From contig NZ_JABBFY010000002.1 in assembly GCF_012927115.1 (NCBI RefSeq), forward strand, positions 744,001 to 808,000: DNA of 64,000 nt. The letters are read 5' to 3'. The first letter of the stretch is position 1. Each line of letters opens with the position of its first letter. Source of the stretch: Sphingomonas sp. G-3-2-10 (GTDB lineage Bacteria; Pseudomonadota; Alphaproteobacteria; Sphingomonadales; Sphingomonadaceae). The translations under genes and the position numbers were made by a program. Positions 43,739-52,056 of this stretch are shown here, one piece after another. The notes beneath the pieces were generated by a model that saw nothing but the letters and a program-made list of their open reading frames with translations, had not been told where the DNA came from and did no database searches.

Positions 43739-45274
43739 GTGACACAGCCCATCTTCGATCGCCGTCAGCTGATCGGCATGGCGGCCGGGTCGCTGGGGCT
43801 GGCGGCGCTGAGCGGATGCGTGCGCCGCAGCGACGGACGTTTCGTCGTCGCGATGAACCAGGCCCCGCCGGCGATCGACTATGCGCTGGCCGGGGGGGCC
43901 GCGAACATCGCCAAGCCCTTGTTCGAGAATATCGTCGAACCGCTGCTGGGCCGCGCGCTGGACGGGCGGATCGTGCCGCAGCTGGGCGACTACACCCTCT
44001 CGCCCGACCTCAAGATCGCGCATTTCACGATCCGGAGGGGCGTGACATTCCACGACGGATCGCCATTCGACGCGGGGGACGTGAAGTTCAGCCACGAGCG
44101 GATGAAGCGGCTGATGCCGATCTACCGCGCGCGCACCCGCGGGGTGACGAGGGTGGAAGTGATCGACGATCACCGCGTCGATTTCCACTTCAAGGACAAT
44201 GCGCTCACTTTCGTGCGCAATGCGTTCCTCTACATCTATTCGCGCCGCTATCACGAGCGGGTGGGCGAAGCCGAAGCGGCGCACCGGCTGAACGGCACCG
44301 GCCCCTATCGCATGGCAGAGCATCGCCAGTTCCAGTTCGTCGATCTGGAAGCGCACGAAGCCTATTGGGGCGGCGTGCCGGCGATCAAGAAGGCGCGGAT
44401 GATGTTCGTGCCCGAGGACATGACGCGCGTTTCGATGCTGCGTTCGGGCGAAGCCGATCTGGTGATGGCGGTGCCCTTTTCGATGGTGCCGATGCTGCAA
44501 AAGGCCGGGTTCGGCACGGCGCGGGCGGACATGCATCCGACCTTCAGCGTGCGATTCCAGCTCGCGAACCGCAACACGCCCTGGGCCGACCGCCGGGTGC
44601 GCCGCGCGATCGCCCATGCCATCGATTCCAACGCGATCATCAACGGCGTGTTCGCGGGCATCCCGCGCCACTATGCCGGCTTCGCGCCGGGTGAGCCGGG
44701 GTACGATCCCGCGCTGAAGCCCTATGCCTATGATCCGGCGCTGGCCCGCAAATTGCTGGCCGAGGCGGGACATCCGAACGGCTTTGCCATGCCGCTCGTC
44801 TACTGGACCAATGCCTATTACGGGATGCGCGAGACGACTGAAGCGGTGGTGCTGTACCTGCGCGCCGTGGGCATCGATTGCCAGGTCTCGGGGATCGATG
44901 CCGCGCAGGGACTGGAGATGAACCGCGAAGCGGCGAAGGATCCCAATGCCCGGCTGGTGACGATCGCCCCCTCGCTGCTGGCCAGCTATGGCGAACCGTC
45001 CGAGGCGATGCGGCAAGGCTATACCAGCGGATCGCCCTATTCCTGGTTCAACGACAAGGATTTCGACGCACTGGTGAAGCGCGCCGCGACTTCGGCCGAC
45101 CCGGCCGAATATGACGCCGCACTGCGCGCCTGCGCCCGCAAGATCCATGACGAGATGCCGATCATCCCGGTGTGGAACAATGTCGCGCTGTACATGATGC
45201 GGCCGGGCGTGCGCTTCACCCCGACGGCGCGCGACATTCCGGGGATGAGCGTTCGGAATGTCCGGCTCGGCTAA
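43739..45274 (+). CDS. ABC transporter substrate-binding lipoprotein, peptide/nickel type (SBP_bac_5)
   Basis: A 511-residue periplasmic binding protein. The N-terminus has a twin-arginine-like DRRQLIGMAAGSLGLAALSGC ending in a lipobox cysteine, so export may be by Tat. Family motifs include FTIRRGVTFHDGSPFDAGDV and NRNTPWADRRVRRAIAHAID. The start is GTG at 43739; the nearby ATG at 43728 is in another frame. Its permeases and ATPases are on the opposite strand (45369-49153), an unusual convergent arrangement. Confidence 0.88.
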   Translation: MTQPIFDRRQLIGMAAGSLGLAALSGCVRRSDGRFVVAMNQAPPAIDYALAGGAANIAKPLFENIVEPLLGRALDGRIVPQLGDYTLSPDLKIAHFTIRRGVTFHDGSPFDAGDVKFSHERMKRLMPIYRARTRGVTRVEVIDDHRVDFHFKDNALTFVRNAFLYIYSRRYHERVGEAEAAHRLNGTGPYRMAEHRQFQFVDLEAHEAYWGGVPAIKKARMMFVPEDMTRVSMLRSGEADLVMAVPFSMVPMLQKAGFGTARADMHPTFSVRFQLANRNTPWADRRVRRAIAHAIDSNAIINGVFAGIPRHYAGFAPGEPGYDPALKPYAYDPALARKLLAEAGHPNGFAMPLVYWTNAYYGMRETTEAVVLYLRAVGIDCQVSGIDAAQGLEMNREAAKDPNARLVTIAPSLLASYGEPSEAMRQGYTSGSPYSWFNDKDFDALVKRAATSADPAEYDAALRACARKIHDEMPIIPVWNNVALYMMRPGVRFTPTARDIPGMSVRNVRLG

Positions 45275-45332
45275 TTCCCTTCCCTGATTGGGAGGACTGC
45301 GCTGTACCGACATTCAGCGCCGGCAACGAAAA

Positions 45333-45353
45333 TCCTCCGCCGGAGGGGGAGGA
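45333..45353. terminator. TCCTCC/GGAGGA hairpin between convergent ABC genes
   Basis: TCCTCC (45333-45338) and GGAGGA (45348-45353) around a short GC loop. A related ATCCTCCC/GGGAGGAT repeat is at 53241-53262. It sits between convergent stops and may terminate either transcript. Confidence 0.4.
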
Positions 45354-45368
45354 CTTGAAGCCAGAAAG

Positions 45369-46346
45369 TTACGCAGCGGCTTCCGCGAAGTGACACGCAG
45401 CCGTGCTGCCGGTCACCGTCTTCACCACCGGGGGAACGCTGATCGCGCAGACCGGCTGGGCGTTGGGGCAGCGGGTGCGGAACACGCAGCCCGAGGGCGG
45501 ATCGATCGGCGAGGGGAGCGGGCCGAACAGGCGGATACGCTCGCGCCGCCGGTCGGGATGCGGGGGCAATACCGAGGACAGTAGCGCCTTTGTGTACGGA
45601 TGCTGCGGCGTCTCCATCACCTGCGCCGTCGTGCCGCGTTCGACGATCTTGCCGAGATACATCACCGCCACGTTGGACGACATGTGCTGCACCACTTCGA
45701 GATCGTGCGAGATCAGCAGATAGGTGAGGCCGAATCGTTCCTGCAGATCGCTGAGCAGGTTGAGGATCTGGGCGCGGATCGAGACGTCGAGCGCGGAGAC
45801 GGGTTCGTCGAGGATCAGCAGCCGGGGCTGGAGCGCAAGGCCGCGCGCGATGGCGATGCGCTGGCGCTGGCCGCCGCTGAATTCGTGCGGCAGCCGCTCG
45901 GCCGAATTTGCGGGCAAGCCGACGACATCGATCAGCTCGGCCACCCGCGCGGCAATCTCCGCCTTTGTGAATTCGCCGGCAGCCACCAGTGGCTCGGCAA
46001 TCGCCTGAAACACCGTGCGGCGCGGGTTGAGCGAGCTGTAGGGGTCCTGAAACACCGCCTGCACCTGTCGCCGGTACGCGCCCAGCGCCTTGCCGCGCAC
46101 GGTCTGCACATCCTCGCCGTCAAAACGGATCTGGCCACCGGTGGGGCTTTCCAGCCGCAGCAACAGCTTGGCGGTGGTCGATTTGCCGCAGCCGGATTCG
46201 CCGATCAGCCCCAAAGTCTCGCCTTCGGGCACGGCGAAGTTCACCCCATCGACCGAGCGCGCGACCGGATGCGGCCGCTGGAACAGCTTGCCGGGCACGC
46301 GATAATGTTTCTTCAGCTCGATCGCTTCGAGCAGCGGGCGGGTCAT
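45369..46346 (-). CDS. ABC transporter ATP-binding protein (DppF/OppF type)
   Basis: A 325-residue ATPase: Walker A GESGCGKSTTAK, Q-loop AVFQDPYSSLNPRR, signature FSGGQRQRIAIARGLA, Walker B LLILDEPVSALD, H-loop LISHD, and the C-terminal oligopeptide-transporter extension with GCVFRTRCPNA. The start at 46346 overlaps the preceding ATPase stop (ATGA). Last gene of the - strand operon. Confidence 0.92.
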   Translation of the reverse strand: MTRPLLEAIELKKHYRVPGKLFQRPHPVARSVDGVNFAVPEGETLGLIGESGCGKSTTAKLLLRLESPTGGQIRFDGEDVQTVRGKALGAYRRQVQAVFQDPYSSLNPRRTVFQAIAEPLVAAGEFTKAEIAARVAELIDVVGLPANSAERLPHEFSGGQRQRIAIARGLALQPRLLILDEPVSALDVSIRAQILNLLSDLQERFGLTYLLISHDLEVVQHMSSNVAVMYLGKIVERGTTAQVMETPQHPYTKALLSSVLPPHPDRRRERIRLFGPLPSPIDPPSGCVFRTRCPNAQPVCAISVPPVVKTVTGSTAACHFAEAAA

Positions 46347-47326
46347 GTCTCGTCCGTCCTCCAGCAACGCGAATAATGGCCGGGGCCCGCCTCGACCGGC
46401 GGCGGCATTTGCTCGCGGCAAAGCGGCAATACCTTGGGGCAGCGCGGCGCGAAGGGGCAGCCCTGGGGGCGCGCGGCGACGTCGGGCGGCGAGCCTTCGA
46501 TCGTCTGGAGCCGGTGCATGGCGCCGCCTTCGCGCGGTACCGCCGCCAGCAACGCCTGCGTATAGGGATGGCGCGGATCGTCGAAGATCGCGCGGATCGG
46601 CCCCTGTTCGGCGACGATGCCGGCGTACATCACCAGAACGCGATCGGCGAGGCGCGCGGTTACGCCGAAATCATGGGTGACCACGATCATCGCCAGATTG
46701 CGCTGTTCCTGAAGGTCGGCGAGCACATCGAGGAACTGCGCCTGCGCGGTGGGGTCCAGCGCGGTGGTCGGCTCGTCGGCGATCAGCAGTTGCGGGTCGC
46801 ACGACATGGCGATCGCGCCGACCATCCGTTGCAGCATCCCGCCGCTCATCTGGTGCGGATATTGGCCCAGCCGCGTCTTCGCCGCCGGAATGCCGACCAG
46901 TTCGAGCAGTTCGAGCTGGCGTGCCTCGAGCGCTTGGCCTTCGAGGCCCATATGGGTGCGCAGACCCTCGGCCAGCTGATTGCCGATGGTGAAGAGCGGA
47001 TCCATCGCGACCATCGGATCCTGCATGATCATCGCGATGCGCGATCCGCGAATGCGGCGAAGTTCCTCCTCGCTCAGCGTTTCGAGATCGACGCCGTCGA
47101 AATCGAGCTGGGCGGCGCTGGTGCGCCCGCCGCGCGGCAACAGGCCCATCACCGCCAGCGCCAGAGTGGATTTGCCGCAACCGGATTCGCCGACGATGCC
47201 CAATGTCTCGCCGCGATCGAGCGTGAAGCTGATCCCGTCGACGATGTGGAGATCGCGCGTGCCGTCGCGGCTGCGCAGATGGACGTGGAGGTCCTCGACC
47301 TCCAGCAGGGGGCGAGCGTCACTCAT
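46343..47326 (-). CDS. ABC transporter ATP-binding protein (DppD/OppD type)
   Basis: A 327-residue ATPase: Walker A GESGCGKSTLALAV, Q-loop MIMQDPMVAMDP, signature MSGGMLQRMVGAIAMS, Walker B LLIADEPTTALD, H-loop VVTHDFG, and the C-terminal Cys motif GCPFAPRCPKVLPLC. It overlaps the DppB-type permease by eight bases (ATGAGTGA), consistent with coupled subunit synthesis. Confidence 0.92.
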   Translation of the reverse strand: MSDARPLLEVEDLHVHLRSRDGTRDLHIVDGISFTLDRGETLGIVGESGCGKSTLALAVMGLLPRGGRTSAAQLDFDGVDLETLSEEELRRIRGSRIAMIMQDPMVAMDPLFTIGNQLAEGLRTHMGLEGQALEARQLELLELVGIPAAKTRLGQYPHQMSGGMLQRMVGAIAMSCDPQLLIADEPTTALDPTAQAQFLDVLADLQEQRNLAMIVVTHDFGVTARLADRVLVMYAGIVAEQGPIRAIFDDPRHPYTQALLAAVPREGGAMHRLQTIEGSPPDVAARPQGCPFAPRCPKVLPLCREQMPPPVEAGPGHYSRCWRTDET

Positions 47327-48236
47327 AGCGGATCCGCGGATCGATGACGCCGAACAGCATGTCGACGGCGAGGTTGAGCAGCACGGTGACGACCGAGACG
47401 AACAGCGCGCCCGCCTGGATCACCGGAAAATCGCGCGAAGCCAGCGCCTCGACCATCAGCCGGCCGACGCCGGGCCAGTTGAACACCGTTTCGATGATGA
47501 CCGTGCCCGCAAGCAGATAGCCGAGCTGGATGCCGAGCAGCGCGACGACGGGGATCGCCGCGTTGCGCAGGGCGTGTTTCCAGATGATCGTGCGGCGCGG
47601 GATGCCGCGGCTGCGGAGAAACTTCACATAATCGGCGCTCAGCGTTTCGAGCATCGACGAGCGGGTGAGGCGCAGGGTGGTCGCGATCGATCCGATGGCG
47701 ATGGCGAGCATCGGCAGGATCATCGATTCCAGGCTCAGCCGACCGCTGCTGGGCAGCCATTGCAGCTGGATCGAGAAGAACAGGATCAGCATCATGCCGA
47801 TCCAGAAAGGCGGCGCGGAATCGGCGAGGATCGCGCCGCCGCGCAGGCCGCGATCGACCCAGGTGCCGCGATTGAGCGCAGCGATCACGCCAAGCGCGAT
47901 CCCGGCGACCTTGGCCAGCACGAAGGCCGACAAAGCGAGCTGAAGCGTGGCGGGCACGACTTGCAGCACCAGCGGCAGCGCAGGTTCGCCATAGCGGAGC
48001 GACGTGCCGAAATCGCCTTGCAGCGCGTGCATGGCGTAGCGGAGATACTGGATCCAGTACGCCTGATCGAGACCGAGTTCGGCGCGCAGGGCCGCGATAT
48101 CGGCGGCGCTGGCATCCTCGGGCAGCATGTGCAGCGTCGGATCGCCCGACAGGCGCGCGGCGATGAAGACGAGGATCGAGATGCCGATGATCGTGACCAC
48201 GGCGCGCGCGAGGCGGCGGAGGAAGTAGTTGAGCAT
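47319..48236 (-). CDS. ABC transporter permease (DppB/OppB type)
   Basis: A 305-residue inner-membrane permease opening MLNYFLRRLARAVVTIIGIS, typical of DppB. Includes the inner-membrane loop GIALGVIAALNRGTWVDRGL and the EAA-like LRSRGIPRRTIIWKHALRNA segment that contacts the ATPase. Its start shares one base with the DppC stop (TGATG). The frame extending to 48347 lies inside dppC-like and is rejected. Confidence 0.92.
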   Translation of the reverse strand: MLNYFLRRLARAVVTIIGISILVFIAARLSGDPTLHMLPEDASAADIAALRAELGLDQAYWIQYLRYAMHALQGDFGTSLRYGEPALPLVLQVVPATLQLALSAFVLAKVAGIALGVIAALNRGTWVDRGLRGGAILADSAPPFWIGMMLILFFSIQLQWLPSSGRLSLESMILPMLAIAIGSIATTLRLTRSSMLETLSADYVKFLRSRGIPRRTIIWKHALRNAAIPVVALLGIQLGYLLAGTVIIETVFNWPGVGRLMVEALASRDFPVIQAGALFVSVVTVLLNLAVDMLFGVIDPRIRYE

Positions 48237-49153
48237 CAGATCTGGCTCGTCCGCGAATCGAGCGCGTCGCGCACCCAGTCGCCGAGCAGGCTCGATCCCA
48301 GCACGGTGAGCGTAATGGCGAGGCCGGGCATGGTCGGAATCCACCAAGCGGTGGCGAGGAAGTTGCGACCCTGCGACACCATCAGCCCCCAGGCATTATA
48401 GGGCGGCTGCACGCCGAGGCCGAGGAAGCTGATCCCCGCTTCGGTGGTGATCGCCCGGCCGATCTGGATGGTGAAGAGCACCACGCAGGTGGCAAGCAGA
48501 TTCGGCAGGATGTGGCGGGTGATGATCCAGAAATCGCCGCAGTTCGCGACGCGGGCCAGCGCGACATAGCCGCGCTCGCGCAGGGTCAGGGTCTGGCCGC
48601 GCACGACCCGGGCGAAGCTGGCCCAGAACAGCAGCACGATGCTGACCACGACGGTGGTGAGGCCCCCGCCCAGCGCCGCGCCGAGCAGGATGATCATCAG
48701 CGTGGCGGGGATCGACATCTTCACGTCGACCAGTTGCATCAGCAGCGAATCTACCCGGCCGCCATAATAGCCCGCGACCAGCCCGATGGTGATGCCGATC
48801 AGCGCCGAGCCGAGCGTGCCGACCAGTGCGACCACCAGCGAGACCCGCGCCCCCTCCATCAGCGTGCTGACGATATCGCGCCCGAACGCGTCGGTACCGA
48901 GCAGGTGCGACCAGCTTCCGCCTTCGAGCCACGCGGGAGGCTGCTGGACATGAGTCAGGTCGATGCCCGCCGGATCATAGGGCCACAGCCACGGGCCGAA
49001 GATGCCGAAGACGAATAGCGGTGCGAGCAGCAGGATCGGGAGCCAGGGCAGCTTGCGCACCTTTCCGATCCAGACCCGGCGCGACGGCACGACGGCGACC
49101 GCGGGGGGATCGACCGCGATCAGCTGGGGTGGGGGCACCGTCTCGCTCACCAT
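48236..49153 (-). CDS. ABC transporter permease (DppC/OppC type)
   Basis: A 305-residue permease. Family features: N-terminal membrane segment (LPILLLAPLFVFGIFGPWLW), HLLGTDAFGRDIVSTLMEGA, and the EAA-like RERGYVALARVANCGDFWII segment. Its start overlaps the end of the enolase-superfamily gene by seven bases, linking transport with the two upstream enzyme genes. The system probably imports a sugar acid-type or peptide-like compound metabolised by them. Confidence 0.92.
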   Translation of the reverse strand: MVSETVPPPQLIAVDPPAVAVVPSRRVWIGKVRKLPWLPILLLAPLFVFGIFGPWLWPYDPAGIDLTHVQQPPAWLEGGSWSHLLGTDAFGRDIVSTLMEGARVSLVVALVGTLGSALIGITIGLVAGYYGGRVDSLLMQLVDVKMSIPATLMIILLGAALGGGLTTVVVSIVLLFWASFARVVRGQTLTLRERGYVALARVANCGDFWIITRHILPNLLATCVVLFTIQIGRAITTEAGISFLGLGVQPPYNAWGLMVSQGRNFLATAWWIPTMPGLAITLTVLGSSLLGDWVRDALDSRTSQI

Positions 49154-50298
49154 GACAGGAACGCGTCCTTGCCGAATTCATAGCCGAAGCCCGGCGCGTC
49201 GGACGGGACGATGCGACCATCTACCGGCGTGGCCATGCCGGGGATGCGCTTCGCCTGGTCGAGGGGCACGCCGGCAGGGGTGCGAACGACATATTCGCAC
49301 GGTTCGGTCTCGGGCAGCGCCAGCGAGAAATGCTGGCCGGCGGGCATCCCGCCGCCGCCATGCGCGCTGGTGGCAACGCCTGCTGCTTCGGCGATGGCGT
49401 AGATCTTGAGCGTCTCGGTGAGGCCGCCGGCCCAGCGGATATCGGGCTGGACGATATCGGCCGCGCCGCGCTGCACCAGCTCGCGAAACGCATGGCGGCC
49501 GTGATGGTCCTCGCCGGTGGCGATCGGGGTGAAGGGCGCGGCGCGCTTGAGCGCGACGAGACCGTCGATGTCGTGGGGCATCAGCGGCTCCTCGATCCAG
49601 CGCAGCCGGTAGGGCGCGAGGCGTTCGGCGACGCGGACGGCGTAATCGAGCGTGAAGGACATCACCGGATTGAGCATCAGTTCGGCCTCGTCGCCGATCC
49701 GCGAGCGGACCGCAGCGACTTCGTCCTCGAGCCGGTTCAGCCCCGCGATGCCATCGACATGGTGCGCGCTGTTGCGCATCTTGAACGCCTTGAACCCGAG
49801 TTCGCGGCCCCATTCGATATCCGCGCCGGTAAAGTAGCAGTCGAGATGCGGGCGCACCGGGCCGCCGAGCAGGCGCCAGACCGGCTGACCCAGCAGCTTG
49901 CCCTTGAGGTCCCACAGCGCCAGGTCGATCGCGCTGCGGGCCAGCGACGCGATGCCGTTCGCGCCGAAGCGCTGGGCGGATCGCCACATCAGGTCGTTGA
50001 GCAATTCGGTCGCGAAGCAATCGCGGCCTTCGATCAGGTTCGCGAAGAAACGCACCGTGGGGGCGGCAAGATCGCCCCAGTGCGAATGGCCGAGGCCGGT
50101 TTCGCCATTTTCGGCGGTGACGCGCACCCAGAATTCACCCGAAACTTCCCCCGGCGTCGTCGCGGGGGTGCGGGCGAATTCGGGGTAACGGTGGATCGGG
50201 AAGGGCACCCCGCCCGCAACCTTGCGCGGTACCCCGGCCGGCGTCGCGGGAGGCGGTGCCGGGGGCTGGCGCAGCATCTCGACCGAAACGAGCTTCAT
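49147..50298 (-). CDS. Enolase-superfamily protein (L-rhamnonate dehydratase-like) with Asp-to-Asn at a metal site
   Basis: A 383-residue mandelate racemase/enolase-superfamily protein, most like the rhamnonate dehydratase group (FKAFKMRNSAHHVDG, RLRWIEEPLMPHDIDGLVAL, IATGEDHHGRHAFRELVQRG, DIVQPDIRWAGGLTETLKI, SAHGGGG). The first metal ligand is expected in the LMLD-type motif, but here reads LMLNPVMS, with Asn210 (codon at 49669-49671). The other two Glu ligands are present. Starts within the dehydrogenase stop (ATGA) in an operon with ABC genes. Confidence 0.82.
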   Translation of the reverse strand: MKLVSVEMLRQPPAPPPATPAGVPRKVAGGVPFPIHRYPEFARTPATTPGEVSGEFWVRVTAENGETGLGHSHWGDLAAPTVRFFANLIEGRDCFATELLNDLMWRSAQRFGANGIASLARSAIDLALWDLKGKLLGQPVWRLLGGPVRPHLDCYFTGADIEWGRELGFKAFKMRNSAHHVDGIAGLNRLEDEVAAVRSRIGDEAELMLNPVMSFTLDYAVRVAERLAPYRLRWIEEPLMPHDIDGLVALKRAAPFTPIATGEDHHGRHAFRELVQRGAADIVQPDIRWAGGLTETLKIYAIAEAAGVATSAHGGGGMPAGQHFSLALPETEPCEYVVRTPAGVPLDQAKRIPGMATPVDGRIVPSDAPGFGYEFGKDAFLSW

Positions 50299-51263
50299 GG
50301 GCGGCCGTAGGGGAGCAGCTTGGTGAAAGGCTCGCCGGCGATGAAGGCGTCGAGATTGCGCTTCACCGTCGCGCCGAGGCGGCGGGGCGATTCGGTGCTG
50401 CCGCTGCCGCCGACATGGGGCACGAGGATCAGGTTTGGCGCATCCCAGAGCGGATCTTCGGGCGGCAAGGGTTCGGGCGTGGTCACGTCGATCGCCGCGC
50501 CGCCGAGATGGCCGGACCTGAGCGCATCGATCAGCGCCGGCTGGTCGATCAGTCCGCCGCGCGCGATGTTGACGACATAGGCGCCGGGCTTGCACGCGGC
50601 GAAGGCTTCGGCGTCCAGCAGCCCGCGCGTCTCGGCGGTCAGCGGCGCGGCGACCACAACCGCGTCGGCGCGGGCAAGCGCGCCGTGCAGATCGGCGATC
50701 TTCACCGCTTCGTCGACATCCGGCCCGCCGCTGCCCGAACGGGTGAGGCCGATCACGGTCATGCCCAGCCCCTTGAGCCGGCGCGCGATCTCGCTGCCGA
50801 TATTGCCCAGACCGACCAGAACCGCGGTGCCGCCATAGAGCGACTTGTAGGTGCCGGTGCGCGGCATCTTCCAGACCTTCGCCACGCGGGCGCGTTCCCA
50901 ATCGGGAATGGCGTGGGCGATCGACAGCAACAGCGCGACGGCATGTTCGGCGACGACCGGACCCGAATGGCCCTCCGATCCGGTGACGGCGATGCCATCG
51001 CGGATGCCGAGCGCTTCGAGATTGTCGTTGCCGGCCGACACGCTCTGGAACCAGCGCAGCGACTTGTTTTCGCGGATCGCGCGTTCCATTTCCGGCGTGT
51101 AGAGCGAAGCGCCCGCGCTGATGAATCCTTCGGCCCCGTCGAGCGCGGCGCGCGCCTCGGCATCGCTGTTCGCGACGACCAGATCGATGCCGGGCGTGTC
51201 GGCGATCCGATCGAGGATGCCGGCGCGGTAGCTGGGAACATGGATCCACAACACGATCTTCAT
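50295..51263 (-). CDS. D-2-hydroxyacid dehydrogenase family protein
   Basis: A 322-residue NAD(P)-dependent oxidoreductase. The Rossmann motif VGLGNIGSEIARR, the catalytic Arg in NIARGGLID, Glu in TTPEPLPPEDPLW and His in LVPHVGGSG are all visible. It probably reduces or oxidises a 2-keto/2-hydroxy acid made by the neighbouring enolase-superfamily enzyme. First gene of the - strand operon; a TTGACA-like and TATAGG sequence lies about 90 bases upstream. Confidence 0.9.
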   Translation of the reverse strand: MKIVLWIHVPSYRAGILDRIADTPGIDLVVANSDAEARAALDGAEGFISAGASLYTPEMERAIRENKSLRWFQSVSAGNDNLEALGIRDGIAVTGSEGHSGPVVAEHAVALLLSIAHAIPDWERARVAKVWKMPRTGTYKSLYGGTAVLVGLGNIGSEIARRLKGLGMTVIGLTRSGSGGPDVDEAVKIADLHGALARADAVVVAAPLTAETRGLLDAEAFAACKPGAYVVNIARGGLIDQPALIDALRSGHLGGAAIDVTTPEPLPPEDPLWDAPNLILVPHVGGSGSTESPRRLGATVKRNLDAFIAGEPFTKLLPYGRP

Positions 51264-51435
51264 CCGCCCACGCTCTCCCTCTAACCTCGTCCATCCGGAT
51301 TCGCATCCGCCGGACGATGGCGTTCCTAGCCCGCCGAGACCCTATATGTCAAACAACTAGCCTTTCGGTTATTTCATTGACGGAGCGGCTCCGGCGCGGC
51401 AGGCAATAGCGCAAAACAGCATGAGGATGTTCGGG
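51264..51435. promoter_or_regulatory. Divergent control region with CTATATGTC...TAGCCTTT motif
   Basis: A 172-base region between the dehydrogenase/ABC operon (-) and a GST gene (+). At 51342-51365 the + strand reads CTATATGTC, seven bases, TAGCCTTT. The same two blocks adjoin at 42655-42676 (- strand), upstream of the TauD/receptor pair. Candidate operator shared between operons. Confidence 0.45.
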
Positions 51436-52056
51436 ATGAGGCTCTATTGGTCGGCGCGCTCGCCGTTCGTGCGCAAGGTCTCGATCGTGGCGGCCGAGAC
51501 CGGAACCGAAGCGCGGATCGAACGCGTGGCGATGGCGATCGCCCAGCCCAAGGTGAATGCCGATGTGCTCGCCGCCAATCCGGTCGGCAAGATTCCGGTG
51601 CTGCTGCTGGACGATGGCCTGGCCCTCACCGATTCGCGCGTGATCTGCGAATATCTCGATACGCTGCATGACGGCCCGCGGCTGTTCCCTGAGGGAACGG
51701 AACGCTGGGCAGCGCTGCGCTGGCAGGCGATGGGCGACGGATTGCTGGAACAGCTGCTGCTGTGGCGCAACGAATCGCTGCGCCCCGATGGCGAGCGGTC
51801 GCAGGCGTTCATGGATGGATACCGGACGCGGTTCATGGAAGGGTTCGACCGGCTCGAAGCCGAAGCCGGCGCGCTGGCTGCGTCGCCCTTCTCCATCGGC
51901 CATATCGCGATCGGATGCATGTTGGGCTTTGCCGATTTCCGCTTCGCCGACCTTGGCTGGCGCGAAGGCCGCCCTGCCCTTGCCGATTGGTATTCGGGCT
52001 TCGCCGCCCGCCCCTCCGCCCTCGCCAACCCCGCCGATCCGGATGCCGCGCAATGA
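51436..52056 (+). CDS. Glutathione S-transferase family protein (first)
   Basis: A 206-residue GST: thioredoxin-like N-domain (MRLYWSARSPFVRKVSIVAA, NPVGKIPVLLLDDG, ALTDSRVICEYLD) and alpha-helical C-domain (FADFRFADLGWREGRPALAD). I chose the ATG at 51436, which gives the standard GST N-terminus with AGGA upstream; ATGs at 51421 and 51427 would add three to five residues. It overlaps the enolase-superfamily gene by ATGA. Paralogue at 57640. Confidence 0.85.
   Translation: MRLYWSARSPFVRKVSIVAAETGTEARIERVAMAIAQPKVNADVLAANPVGKIPVLLLDDGLALTDSRVICEYLDTLHDGPRLFPEGTERWAALRWQAMGDGLLEQLLLWRNESLRPDGERSQAFMDGYRTRFMEGFDRLEAEAGALAASPFSIGHIAIGCMLGFADFRFADLGWREGRPALADWYSGFAARPSALANPADPDAAQ

Noticed and set aside
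49147-51306. Apparent 719-residue fusion of dehydrogenase region and enolase-superfamily protein
   Set aside because: The N-terminal part is the dehydrogenase gene read in the wrong frame; the enolase-superfamily protein has its own ATG at 50298 overlapping the dehydrogenase stop.
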